NCBI GenBank assembly: GCA_963969495.1
Contig: OZ018320.1
Location: 78,551,313 to 78,615,312, forward strand
Origin: Ceratothoa steindachneri
Lineage: Eukaryota > Arthropoda > Malacostraca > Isopoda > Cymothoidae
Direction of reading: 5' to 3'
Length of the DNA stretch: 64,000 nucleotides
Shown here: piece after piece, positions 53,972-63,799 of the stretch
Layout of the letters: every line of letters starts with the position of its first letter
How positions within the stretch are numbered: the stretch's first letter is position 1
Notes under the pieces: model-generated
The model's input: the letters and a program-made list of their open reading frames with translations, nothing else
Told to the model about the DNA's origin: nothing
Database searches by the model: none
Position numbers and translations under genes: made by a program

Positions 53972-56385
53972 TCTCTCGCTCGGAGATCTGAACGGTAGAC
54001 ACCTACTCTGGGGAGACTAATCGATTAATCCCAGCGGTCAAGTCCTTGCCGACCTCATCGACGAGCTGGAGATAGGTGTCCTAAATGTGGATGAGTTTAC
54101 GCATCACTGCCCGAGAACAGCTCACTTTCCTGCCACGATCTATCTTTGTGCTCTCCGGATGCACAGCCTGATTTTGAGTGTAGAGTGTTCGATGACCTCC
54201 CATCCAAATATCATTTTCTGAGCCGTCGCTGCCCGAGAGCCCGCCCGGTGGTGCTTGGCGCGGGCGCGATAGTCCGAATTTCAGGAAATGACTGATTTCT
54301 ATCTCGGTCGAGGAGTTTAGTTCGGTAGATAAGGCCTTTGAGTTCTCCGGCAACCTCATCGTCGCGGGCCTAATTTCTATTCCTAGAACGTCTGTACGTT
54401 TTGCACATCGTCCTCTCCCGTGATGGTCAGCCCTCAAACAAAAGCGTTATGCCTACATGCTCTATAACCGCCGTTCGAACTAGTTCACTGTCGGTGAACT
54501 TCGTTGGCTTACGACTAGGTTCCGGTATATTTCGAAGCACGCCCGCCACTCTTCTTGCCGGGAAGACCCCTCCAGCAGAGGTGTGGAAGCGAGTCAAAAG
54601 GATTCGGAGCAAGTTCTCGCAGGAACCCCTTCCCGTTTTCCAGGAGAATCGGACCGCAATCTTGCGACCCCCCGTCCGTGGTGCAATCCTTCGCAACCCT
54701 TTTCTCTGCATTTTCTAGTCTGGATGCTGCTCCTTCAGCATTCACTGCATGTCGCGGAAGGCCGCGCCTGGACTACTTCCAGAGGCGGAGAATTCTTCAG
54801 CGACAGTTTTACTTTGAGTGAGTTGCGTTCCGCTCTCGCTTCGTCCGCGGACACCACACATGGTCTGGATGATGTCTCGTACGCCATGCTTCGACACCTG
54901 GGTGAGCGAGTCATGGCCTTTCTGTTAGATTTGTTCAACGTGATCTGCTTAGAAGGAATCCTGCCAGACTCGTGGCGAATCGCTACCGTCTGCGAGGCCT
55001 TTCTTCGTAGACAGCACTACTACACGGTGTTTTTCGAACTGGAGAAGGCCTATGATACCGAATGGCGAAACGGCATCATGGAGACTCTCCACTCGATGGG
55101 GGCGATAGGACGCCTCCCAATCTTTATATCTGAATTTCTGCGAGTTCGTCGATTCCGCTTACGCCTAAAGCGCTTAGGGCTAGGTTACTCCCTTGCGAGC
55201 TCGGTATCTCTACCGGTGGCTCCCCTGGTTCTGCTCTGGACGCTACCTTAAACCTTTGGCTATTTGTCGCCACGCCTCTGCTCCCAAAGTTTCTACAGCG
55301 CCGGGAGTACTTCGTTCGGCCTTTTGGAGCACACTTCATGTCACGTTGGAACTGCGCCAGTGTATACGGATGGCTCCAAGTCCCAAGATGGGGTCGGTTT
55401 CCACGCCGTATCCCCTCTGTTTGAAGTCATCGGGGCTCTGCCAGGCCCTGTGTTTGTCTTGACGGCAGAGCTGGTTGCAATACACCGCTCGGTACAGGAG
55501 ATAACGCGACGTGCCCAGTTTGGAGACCGAATTGTGATTTATAGCGACTCAGAAAGCGCCGTGAGTGCTCTCGGGGCATTGGAATCTTCCCATCCTCTGG
55601 TTCACGATATCCGTGACGCCACGGTTTTGGCGAGCTGGGCGGATGTCGAGATTATCTTCTGCTGGGTTCCTGGACATGTAAGAATTGTGGGGAATGAGGT
55701 CGCCAAAGATTCCGCGAGGACTGGGCAACCAGACCATCGTTTCCCTCTCCGAGTGGCTTAGCAATGAAGATGGAAGGCGGCCGAAGTGAACTTAAAGTTA
55801 CGTGCCATTGCACCGCGACTGTTCCCATGGACCTACCCTCCAATGCCGGGACGGCTTCAGGTTGCTTTCTGTCTTCTCCGAATTGGCCACACCCGCGGGG
55901 CGCACCGTTATTTGATGGAGCGTTCGCCTGCGCCTTATTGCGACGACTGCGTTGACCCTCAGACTGTTCGGTACATTCTTGTTGAATGTCTCAGTCTGGG
56001 TGATCTTCGCGCACGTTACCTGTCGCCGGTATCGAGACGAGTGGGGTCCCTAACTCATGTCCCTTGTACTCGGGACGGGTTCGTTCTCAAAGACTATGAA
56101 CTATCAGACTTTTTGGAGGCTGGCCTCGTCCATTTTATTTGACTCTGGTGTCTCTTGGTCGCATGTTCCTGTACCTCCCCCCCCGACGCCAGAACATGCT
56201 TCTCGTTTTTTTTTTGTTTTTTGACTTTGTTTCTTCCGGGGGGTGGATTTGTTGATTTTTGGTCATTTGCCTGCTTTTGTTTTTTTGTTTTTTTATTTAG
56301 GCTAGGTTTAGGCTGTAAGATGATTACGACGACTTATGTCCTGGTAAGCACTCGCCAGATGAGCTCTGCAAAAAAAAATTGCTTG
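53972..56385 (+). mobile_element. I-like LINE copy K (right half of the I/K element)
   Basis: Resumes the endonuclease exactly where copy I was cut (tctctcgctcggagatctga). It continues through the rest of the endonuclease, RT, RNase H and 3' UTR to the A-run at about 56371-56380. The RT has an internal deletion near 54985 (aatcgctaccgtc joined to tgcgaggcc) that removes part of the fingers. The 3' hairpin (about 56328-56356) is partly degraded. Together with copy I it is one element of about 5 kb, older than copy J. Confidence 0.9.
54583..56142 (+). pseudogene. Copy K ORF2: RT remnant, RNase H and C-terminus
   Basis: 54583-55251 has RT pieces (SYAMLRHLGERVMAFLLDLF and VFFELEKAYDTEW), followed by a deletion that removes the catalytic YVDD region. 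55264-55761 encodes an RNase H frame with YTDGSKSQDGVGFHAVSP, LTAELVAIHRSVQEITRRA, YSDSESAVSALGALESSHP and FCWVPGHVRIVGNEVAKDS; the last catalytic Asp-containing motif reads GNEVAKD. 55786-56142 carries the C-terminal zinc motif (YCDDCVDPQTVRYILVEC). Broken by deletions and stops. Confidence 0.85.
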
Positions 56386-56660
56386 AAAAGATTGAAGATG
56401 GAAGGGGTATAGGATGACACCCTTAGGAAACCCATTGTGATTTTTTTCTTTTTTGGAGTTGAAGATATCTGTGAGTACCTATGGCTATTGGGTCCATGAT
56501 ATTTTGAGATTTGGTCTAAGTTTTCATCTTATTTGTATCTCTATGTAAATTTCATTATCCAGTTGGGAGATCTCATCTAGGATTGAAAATGTATGGACGG
56601 TGCATTTAACTTAACCTATCCCTCTGCATATAATTATTACATACCTCTATTTTTTCACAG
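56386..56660. other. Intron sequence before the host exon
   Basis: No element recognised. Ends in the acceptor attttttcacag. Confidence 0.5.
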
Positions 56661-57140
56661 GAGGAACCACAACAAGAATTACGACGGCTGCAACCATGCC
56701 AAGTGATACAAACAAATGATGGCCTTGTTCTTTCTTATCAGGCAGGATTCACAGAGAGCCTCCTCCGATTGCGCAGAAATCTCCGTAAGCAGAATGGTGA
56801 GAGCTCAACAGGTTCTGGTTCCATCATCACACATTCTTCTTCAATAGCTATTGAACAAGAAAACGAATATAAGGATAAAGTCTGCAGAAGTGTGGCACTT
56901 TCTTCTGCAGATAAAGCAAGAAATTCTTCCCATGACTCATTATTAATTCCATCCGATTGCCAAGATTCTAGTTCCTGTTCACCAATGCCTCCTCTTCCTG
57001 ACATAACAAAACAGCAATCTAAGCATGAAGAAGTGGCTCAGGAGTCAGCTCAGATGGGTTTGCAGCTCCTGGCATTTTGTAATCTTAACCAGATTGCTGA
57101 AATCTTCATTACGACACAACCTTCAAATGGATGTTTTCTG
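56661..57140 (+). CDS. Host gene exon (160 codons), region after the PH domain
   Basis: Acceptor tttttcacag and donor CTG/gtaaga; the left border may be off by 2 bp. It begins EEPQQELRRLQPCQVIQ, a short basic helix following the PH domain, then VLSYQAGFTESLLRLRRNLR. A Ser-rich, probably disordered stretch follows (SSTGSGSIITHSSS to SSCSPMPPLPDI). It ends with an ordered segment, MGLQLLAFCNLNQIAEIFIT. Phase 0 on both sides. The 15.7-kb intron before it holds I-like copies H, I/K and J. The Ser/Pro-rich part could be phosphorylated, but nothing in the DNA proves this. Confidence 0.92.
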
Positions 57141-57341
57141 GTAAGAAGTACTTAATTTAAGTTGCACATTTTTAATATCTATGCTTTTTTTGCTTTGTTT
57201 TTCAAGCTCCTCCTTTGTAGTAAGCAGGGGATAGGGGAAATAAACCAAAGGGCTATAGACTGTTCCAGTTCTTTATAATTTTTACCCCTGAAATGTGCAC
57301 TTGATTTTCTTTTAATATATTTTTATTGTTCCCTTTGGCAG

Positions 57342-57470
57342 GAATTTGAATACAGTGAAGCGAATGAAACGAGTGGGGCAGGTGGGGATTGGGCTCTTTT
57401 CTTTGAGTCTGAAAAATGTCTTGCTCACTTTATAGCTTCCGTTCTCACCACCAGAGAGGACTTGACGCAG
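57342..57470 (+). CDS. Host gene exon (43 codons)
   Basis: Acceptor ccctttggcag and donor CAG/gtatgt. Encodes EFEYSEANETSGAGGDWALF, then FESEKCLAHFIASVLTTRED and LTQ. Joined to the preceding exon it gives a compact domain with alternating strands (EIFITTQPSNGCFLEFEY) and a final helix (CLAHFIASVLTTRED), reminiscent of a second PH-like fold. That reading is tentative. Phase 0 on both sides. Confidence 0.92.
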
Positions 57471-57859
57471 GTATGTTTTGTTCTCTACTTGTCGATATTG
57501 GGCAATTCCTGTGGCTTTTTAGTTCCACTCATATATAAATACTCATTCCAGAGTTTTCGATTGCCCTTTTCCATCAGTCCATCTAGAAATGAGATTCAAA
57601 TTTGTACCTTTGTTACTTACATCGCTTTACTTTCTCAACAAATAAAAGAAATAATCAACCATTCCAAAATAGAAGTTTCCTGGTTGCATGTCATAGTTAT
57701 TCCTGATGATTTTTCCACGGCACCCTCTAAATAATTTGAATTATAGCAACAATAAAGCAATTTAACACAGCTTTAGAACATTATTTTGCCATCAGACACT
57801 TGGCATCATATATTCTGAAATTAAAGGAGACAAGCCAGTCTGTCACCGGACTGGCATAT
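57471..57859. other. Intron start, no feature
   Basis: Open read-through from the preceding exon for about 88 codons ends at TAA near 57732, but there is a good donor at 57471, so this is intron. Confidence 0.5.
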
Positions 57860-58280
57860 TCTAGACTAGTATAGTATATCATAGCCTACCTTACCCTACC
57901 CTACCCTAGTTAGTATAGTATAGTATATCATAGTATTGCCTAAACTAGACTATTAGATCTTAGCCTAGAGTTGCATAGCATGCATAACATAGCCTCGCTT
58001 ATCCTAGCCTGGTATAGCGAAGAGTAGCCTAGTGTAGCATAGCTTATTATATCATAGCCTAACCTAGCATACCATAGCGTAGCCTAGCCTAGTATAACCT
58101 TTCATGCCCTGCCTAGCTTAGTATAGCTTAGCCTAGCATAGCTTATTATTGTCTATCCTAACATATATGCTATCCTATCATAGCATATTATATCTTAGCA
58201 TAGTATAGCCTAGCATAGCATAGCCTATTCTACGCTTGCCTAGCAGAGTATAGCATATTATAGCCTAGGCTAGCAGAGTA
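57860..58280. repeat. Degenerate pentanucleotide array (TAGCC/TAGCA)n
   Basis: About 420 bp of imperfect 5-bp periodicity: tagcctagcatagcatagcc and close variants throughout, with an early stretch of ccttaccctaccctaccc. The unit is related to but different from the arthropod telomeric TTAGG/CCTAA. Confidence 0.85.
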
Positions 58281-58700
58281 TCGGCCTAAAAGTTATGATG
58301 TTATTGCCAAAACAAAATAATTCTCGGTTTAACCTTGATGGAACTTTGACAATTGTGTCATTTGAAAGAGTGTGTAAAAAAACATAATGGTTTTAAATTT
58401 CGTTAGAATCGGCCGAATAGTTATGATGTCATTGACAAAACAAAATAATTACCGGGCTAACCTCGGGAGGACTTTAGGAATTATATCATTCGAAAGAGAA
58501 TGTAAAACAACATAATGGTTTTGAATATCGTTAGAATCGGCCGAATAGTTGTTATTGCCCCCCAAAAAATTCCCGGGCTAACCTTAGGAGGACTTTGGCA
58601 ATTGTAGCATTCGAAAAAGAATGTTAAACAACATAAGGATTTCAAATTTCGTTAGAATCGGCCGAATAGTTACAATGTTATTACAAAAACAAAACGGGGA
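58281..58700. repeat. Tandem repeat, 128-bp unit, about 3.2 copies
   Basis: Units start with tcggcc(t/g)aa(a/t)agtta at 58281, 58409, 58537 and 58658. Each contains an acctyrgaggactttrgcaatt-like core and ends ttcgttagaatcggccgaat. The array ends at ggggaccgaccgacatagtg, followed by a short CG-repeat (gacgcgcgcgcg). Confidence 0.92.
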
Positions 58701-58989
58701 CCGACCGACATAGTGAGATGTAGAGTCGTTCGCTACCTGACGCGCGCGCGATTAAAAAGTAAAATGATTTGATACCCAGTGAAATTCCTGATGTCGAGAG
58801 AGAGGAAATGCCTTCAACCGATGTTCTTAATCTCTTCAGCATACTCTCGATCCTCCACTGTCATGATACAAAAGGTTTTATTATATTTCGAAATAGCTGC
58901 TGCTTTTCATGGGGTGTGAATGTGTGTTTTCATTTAATACTCAAGGTGTGTGTAGACTAGTACTAAAAGTGGGGCAAGTCTATTGAATA
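58701..58989. other. Flank of the tandem array, nothing assigned
   Basis: Contains the tail gaccgaccgacatagtgaga and a CG dinucleotide run. A short ORF at 58769-58960 has no known motif. Confidence 0.35.
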
Positions 58990-59385
58990 CTCCTTTCCAG
59001 GTGACCCGCAGGGGGTACCTTGTGTAGCTTGGTACATTTGGTACCTGGAAGGCTACACGCCCTGTTGGCCCGAGTGCAAATTACTGGATTGACTTGAACT
59101 TTAACCTGCCTCAGGAAGTTGTTGATCCGCTTCTTCCTCGCTCCCTCTCAGCCTTTCTTTTTTCTACGACTCTCCGATCAACTCTGCCTAGGTTTAAGGA
59201 CTTAACCTGCTACCTCTATACACAAAGACCGGGACTTGAGGGTTACCTCGGCGCGATTAATGGGAAGATAGGCTTTCCCCCAATAACTCCTAACCTACCT
59301 GTAATGGGTTGATCACCTCCTGCGAAAAGTATCTGGTTCTTACTATGGGTCTGCCACAACAGATCGCCAGATGGGCGTGTAAAAA
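58990..59385 (+). repeat. GGTACC-type SINE-like repeat with I-like LINE-type tail
   Basis: Head as in 15177-15430 (gcagggggtaccttgtgtag, ttggtacctgg, gtgcaaatta). A 7-bp stem gtgtagc/gctacac brackets the ttggtacctggaag core. The 3' end reads agatcgccagatgggc, then gtgtaaaaa, very close to the end of the I-like LINE (agttgccagatgggc then A-rich in copy F). No coding capacity. Located in the last intron of the host gene. Confidence 0.65.
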
Positions 59386-59712
59386 TCACCAGATCCTGCC
59401 TCCCTTTTACTCTAGATTTTTATCTCAAGACTGACAAAACCTCAGTAGCTTTGAAAAGTGTTTACCTGAAATGGGGCCGATAAATATTTTTTTCTTTATT
59501 ATTTTTTAAGATTCTATCACACTTCTCTTATTTTCCCTCCCACGACCAGATATACCAACCACTAGTCATTGAGCAAAACGCACAAGTGTCAATCGGCGAT
59601 CACTATGTTATACTCGTATTTTCCAATAATTAAAAAAAATGTGCTATATGTTAATACTGAAGAATGTTTGATAAATCTCTCTATTTTCGCCATTTTCTTT
59701 AATTTGTTTTAG
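59386..59712. other. Last intron, AT-rich end
   Basis: No feature except the polypyrimidine-rich acceptor tttgttttag. Confidence 0.5.
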
Positions 59713-59820
59713 GAATTGATGGCCCACAGTAGAATTTCCCGCGGCCGTATGCATGACTACCTTATCGAGCGTTCTGCAGCTTCCAACAGGCTTTGGAGTC
59801 CTCGTGTAAACCAGCTTTAA
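59713..59820 (+). CDS. Host gene terminal coding exon (35 codons plus stop)
   Basis: Acceptor tttaatttgttttag, then a phase-0 frame ELMAHSRISRGRMHDYLIER, SAASNRLWSPRVNQL and TAA at 59818-59820. The phase matches the previous exon (…TREDLTQ), the composition is exon-like and it ends in a natural stop. Its short, basic, Ser/Arg-rich sequence would make the C-terminal tail of the PH protein. Confidence comes from splice site, phase and stop; I cannot confirm by homology. Confidence 0.8.
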   Translation, partial: ELMAHSRISRGRMHDYLIERSAASNRLWSPRVNQL

Positions 59821-60090
59821 ACCTATATTCATCACTGCTTTTAGCTCTGCTATTTTAGGGCAAAACATAGTGATATCTAGTACGTTAATTCTGTAAATTC
59901 TATATGATCAATCATTATCTGTTATGTTTAAAATCTATTTTCAAAAATTCATATTTTTGTTTGCAAGTCAATAATAGCATCTTTATATTGCAGTTTTATC
60001 AGATTTCTATCTTCAAATTAAAGAGTTTTAAATTATTATTTTAGGTTTAATCATATACACAATAATAATAAAAGATTTTATTTTCCCTCA
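59821..60090 (+). other. Probable host 3' UTR
   Basis: AT-rich, non-coding sequence after the stop, with candidate polyadenylation signals attaaa (about 60019) and aataaa (60067-60072). Confidence 0.5.
60067..60072 (+). promoter_or_regulatory. Candidate polyadenylation signal AATAAA
   Basis: aataaa about 250 bp after the stop codon of the host gene, followed by T-rich sequence. The AT-rich context makes chance occurrence possible. Confidence 0.4.
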
Positions 60091-60171
60091 AATTAATTCA
60101 TTTTCTGCATGTAATTGTGCTAGACTAGATAAATTTACTCTCCACACTTGTGGTTATGTTTATAATTTCTA

Positions 60172-60500
60172 GGGGTACCGGAAAGTAATGTATTTTTAGT
60201 GTGGTATTTATTGTACAGGAGGTTTCAGGCAAATCGATAAAAATTGTACACAGGAAAAGAAAGCAAGTTGTATACCAAATGAAGTAATATATGATCATGA
60301 GAATTTACACACAATAGAACGATATATATAATTGCGAAATCATTCAAAATGGCCATCATCTGTCTTCACAACCTTCTCCAGACGAGAGATGAACTGGTCG
60401 CATGCCCTGCTCTGAGTGTCATTCCTTGTCTGGATGACATTACCTCCACAATGGAGGCCCTCAGAAATCCTAGTGTTGTGAGCAACCTTGTTGACATCCT
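60172..60500 (-). mobile_element. Tc1/mariner-superfamily 3' end with ITR and transposase C-terminus
   Basis: On the minus strand the transposase tail reads DTQSRACDQFISRLEKVVK and TDDGHFE with stop at about 60346. This resembles the C-terminal '...GGHFE' end of several arthropod mariner-type transposases. About 140 bp of non-coding sequence follow, ending in ttactttccggtacccc at 60172-60190, a mariner-style inverted terminal repeat. The upstream catalytic core is not seen. Confidence 0.55.
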
Positions 60501-62745
60501 TCTCAACAACGCCCCCCCACCCCAATAATGTAGCTGGTTTCAGTCGGGGGAGCTGGGCGACCACAAGATCATTGGTGCGGGGCGTAGCAGGGGAAGAGAT
60601 CCTAGAAAGAGTGGCGACGGGAGATGTTTCCAAGGGCCTCGAGGAACCGGCAGAGGCCACTTCCTATAACGGGTGCACAAACCGGCGGAAAAAGCAGGTC
60701 GAGGAGAGACTTTTGTACGGTAGATCCGGAATTTGTGGGCTGAGGACACTTAGGATGTCGGAGTGGTTGATCCATCAACCACGCCTGGCGATGTTGTAAT
60801 ATCATCAGCTTCCATCTGATCATAAGTAAGAGGTTGAGTGGGCGCAGCAGGCGTTTGGGGAAAAGTACAAGGCATTGGATGGATTTCTGTAATAGTTTGG
60901 TAAGAGGCGTACGTCCTGTGAAGAACAGGACGGACTTGAATACAAAATATTGAGCTGCAGGCGAAGAATCTATTGAAACTCGAGGTCTCAGCCGAGTCAG
61001 CTCCATAGGCAGCCCGCTTATTGGTGGCCGACGACCCAGGTGGGAAATCCTTCCTCTTACCATGGAAAAGGGTAGAAAAACCATCACTAGTTGATACAGA
61101 GGATTCTTTCAAATGACTTTTAATGTCGTCAAGGGTCTCACTGAGAGGCGGTCCCGGCTAGGGTCTCTTTGGAGAGGGGAACAAAGCTAGGTATTTCGGT
61201 GTGAGAGCGATTTTTCGAGGGTATATCTGTTACACTACAAACGTTAGCGTTTGAAGATGGGCATGAGATACTAAAGGTGTGTCGGAACTCGAAAGTGACT
61301 GTCGGTCTCGTCCAGCGTCGCGCAAAACAGAAAAGATGGCCAAAAGGCGAAGTTTGTGCTCCAACATATTCGCGAGCTTCCCTCACGTTCAGACACAGAG
61401 TCGTGCAAAGCGAGGACGTATTTTTGTTCGTAATGAGAAGATTGGGCAGGTCTTTGGCTCAGCGCGTTATTCTGGCGCGTTCAGGATCATGGTAATCAGA
61501 ACCACAAATCGCAGAGGACGGGGGAGATGCCGACAGACATGACCAACATGTTCAAATTAGTTGTAGTTGAAGCAACGCTTAGTCAGTTTGACGTATGGAC
61601 TTACCGGGACACTAAGGCACCCAACTTGAATAAAACGGGGGCAATGTCATTATGGCAGTTGGCACTCGAGCAGAACCCACAGGTGTAGTTACCCTATGTA
61701 CATGTGTGACGCGTTGAGCACTAAAATGACTGGGTTGGGGAGATCGTAGTCCCTTAATTCATTCGAACATAAGACACTTTTGACAAAGTTCAAGAGGTGG
61801 ATGAGACTATACGGTTACGTGAACTTAAGCAATTGAAGACATTTCGGACAAGGTTATGTTGAGAGTGAGATAACACCTCAACCACAATATCATCCAGTGG
61901 GGCTCACAACACCGGGACGCAAACGATTCGTTGACGTGAAACACGTCCACCTCTGCAAGTGGAGTTTCAGTCGAGGAACTCCAAGACCAAAAAGCGTGGA
62001 TAATCTATATTTAGGTTCACATAGCAATCCAACGAGCGAGCGGAAACTGAGGAATATTTGACCCAAGAACCTTTACGAGAATCGCCACCACGAAAGCCTT
62101 CAAGGGTCCACCCCTACTGCAACTCTCGAATCAGTTGCGTCCGGTATGTCCTGTCGAAGAGTGGATACAGATCCACGGCACCATCTTAGGTTCCAAAGAG
62201 GCTGTCCGAGTTCTTCCATGGCCGGAGAAAAGGGACTAATGATGGGTTTCGCCTTGGGCATCGGCAAAAGAAGATGACGGAGCCACCCAACCTACGACCT
62301 TCATGAAAGAAAAATCCATAATCACACCAAACAAATAAAGGTCGGGTAACTGCCAGAGCAAACAGATAGGGAAAAGAAAGTGCAGTAAAAAGGAAATAAT
62401 AGGAAAGAGTGTGTGCTAAAGGTCTTGTTTGCAGTACTCTGGCACCCCACAGGTCCTTAGGGCTGACCCCTTCGCCACGAGAAGGCCAGAACTTCTCTGG
62501 GACCACCCCTGAAAAAAAGAAAGGTCTTGGGGGGGGGGGGAGGCTATGTGTATGAAATGAGCAGAGCAGTATGTCGGGAGGGGCGGCATTGAGTGTGCTA
62601 GAGGGGTTGTCGAGTGTGGTTAACTGTGCATAACTGCTCTTCTCCCTGGTGTTTGAGAAGATATGTGTGAGCGGCTCGAATCTTGGTGTGTTCCTGTGAA
62701 TGCCGTGATATCCATAAGTTTATAAGGTTGTATTTGGAGCCTTAT
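60501..62745. other. Unassigned segment with less AT-rich, coding-like stretches on the minus strand
   Basis: Overlapping minus-strand frames (61386-61138, 61112-60750, 61087-60602) contain Pro/Ser/Thr-rich protein-like sequence such as HGKRKDFPPGSSATNKRAAY and EIHPMPCTFPQTPAAPTQPL. This could be an ORF1 of another LINE or a transposon-associated ORF. No catalytic motif is visible. A G-run lies at about 62530-62542. Confidence 0.35.
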
Positions 62746-63060
62746 ATGTTGATGAGTTGTAATTTTGCGCCTAAAATTTTTATTTGTCAGGTGGTAGTGG
62801 TGGTGATGTTAGGTTTGTTTCTTGCATGTGTAATATGAGTGGGTCGTGTTTGCGCAGGAAGTTTTGTAGCTCGGCATGTTTAAGGGTAGGGAGTTTATGT
62901 TGAGTTTTATGATATTTAGGATGTGTTAGTCTGGTGTATTGTGGAGGGGAAAATGAAAGGAGTGTGCTGATAGTTGGGTAGAAACCCACGAGACCCAATC
63001 CAAAGATTAGGGGACAGTCCAGGAGACGCACCTCAACCGTAAAAGATTGAGGCGGTAAAT
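62746..63060 (-). pseudogene. LINE endonuclease N-terminal fragment
   Basis: The minus-strand frame 63031-62780 ends KHAELQNFLRKHDPLILHMQ, then ETNLTSPPLPPD. The pattern AELQNFLRKHDPLIL.MQET is the start of an APE-type endonuclease of jockey/I-type LINEs (catalytic Glu in QET). The rest of the domain is missing, so this is a fragment. Confidence 0.5.
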
Positions 63061-63429
63061 GGTAATGCTGTTTGCGCCTCGTGCATCAAATTGGTAAGAG
63101 CTTCCGTTTCCACACTGGCGAGTGCTTTGTTCTGTTTTGAAAAGTCTTCTTTTTTTTTCCTCCACGTCGACGGAAGTCCGACCTCATGCAGTCAGCAGTC
63201 GGTATCTTTGGCACTACAAATTAAAATATAGTCAAAGCAATGAACAATTAGTATGTACCGGGTGCGTCAGATTAAAAATAGTAAAATAAAATTGGCAAAA
63301 CAGTGGAATTATAACGGGAAAACAGTCCGAATTAAGATAAAAATCTTAACACGGCCTAGGGACAGAAAGACTATTCTGCTTATAGTTGGAGACGCAAGTG
63401 GCGAGACACTAGACAAATTTGGGAAGTAG
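63061..63429. other. Unassigned segment
   Basis: No recognised feature. Confidence 0.4.
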
Positions 63430-63799
63430 GATGTGCTAAGCCGTACACGAGTGGGACAATGGACCAATCGACGGGCAATTGAGCAACTTCCGCCACGGTA
63501 CAGGCACATTGGGATAGCGAAGGTTTTCCATCCAAAGTCAAATGGCGATAGGTCATTCAGGTATGCCCAATTAATAGGCGTCAAATCACCACCTCACAGA
63601 TCGATGTTTCGGCATGATATCCAGTTCTGGTTGCAGTCGACCTCACACATTATAGCAACAGATCCCATATGTATTTCAGAAGAACAGAAAAAGTCCCTGT
63701 ACAGTAACGGCAAAGTTTGCGGAGTATCAAGAGCGGTCGAACCAGAAGCATGGCCCGCCCGCTCACTGCACAAGTTTCCAATATTACTTTGGTTTTAAC
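63430..63799 (+). pseudogene. Mariner/IS630-superfamily transposase fragment
   Basis: The 121-codon frame contains HRSMFRHDIQFWLQSTSHII, a degenerate form of the 'MWFQHDGAPxH' catalytic block of mariner-type transposases (first D of the second motif), and PEAWPARSLHKFPILLWF, matching the 'WPPRSPDLTPLDFFLW' block. The usual Asp in SPDL is lost (SLHK). It ends in a stop at 63797-63799. A remnant, possibly of the family whose tail is at 60172-60500 but in the opposite orientation. Confidence 0.55.

Noticed and set aside
57471..57734. Extension of the host exon by read-through
   Set aside because: Good donor at 57471 and an in-phase terminal exon at 59713; the extension has low-complexity, non-conserved composition.
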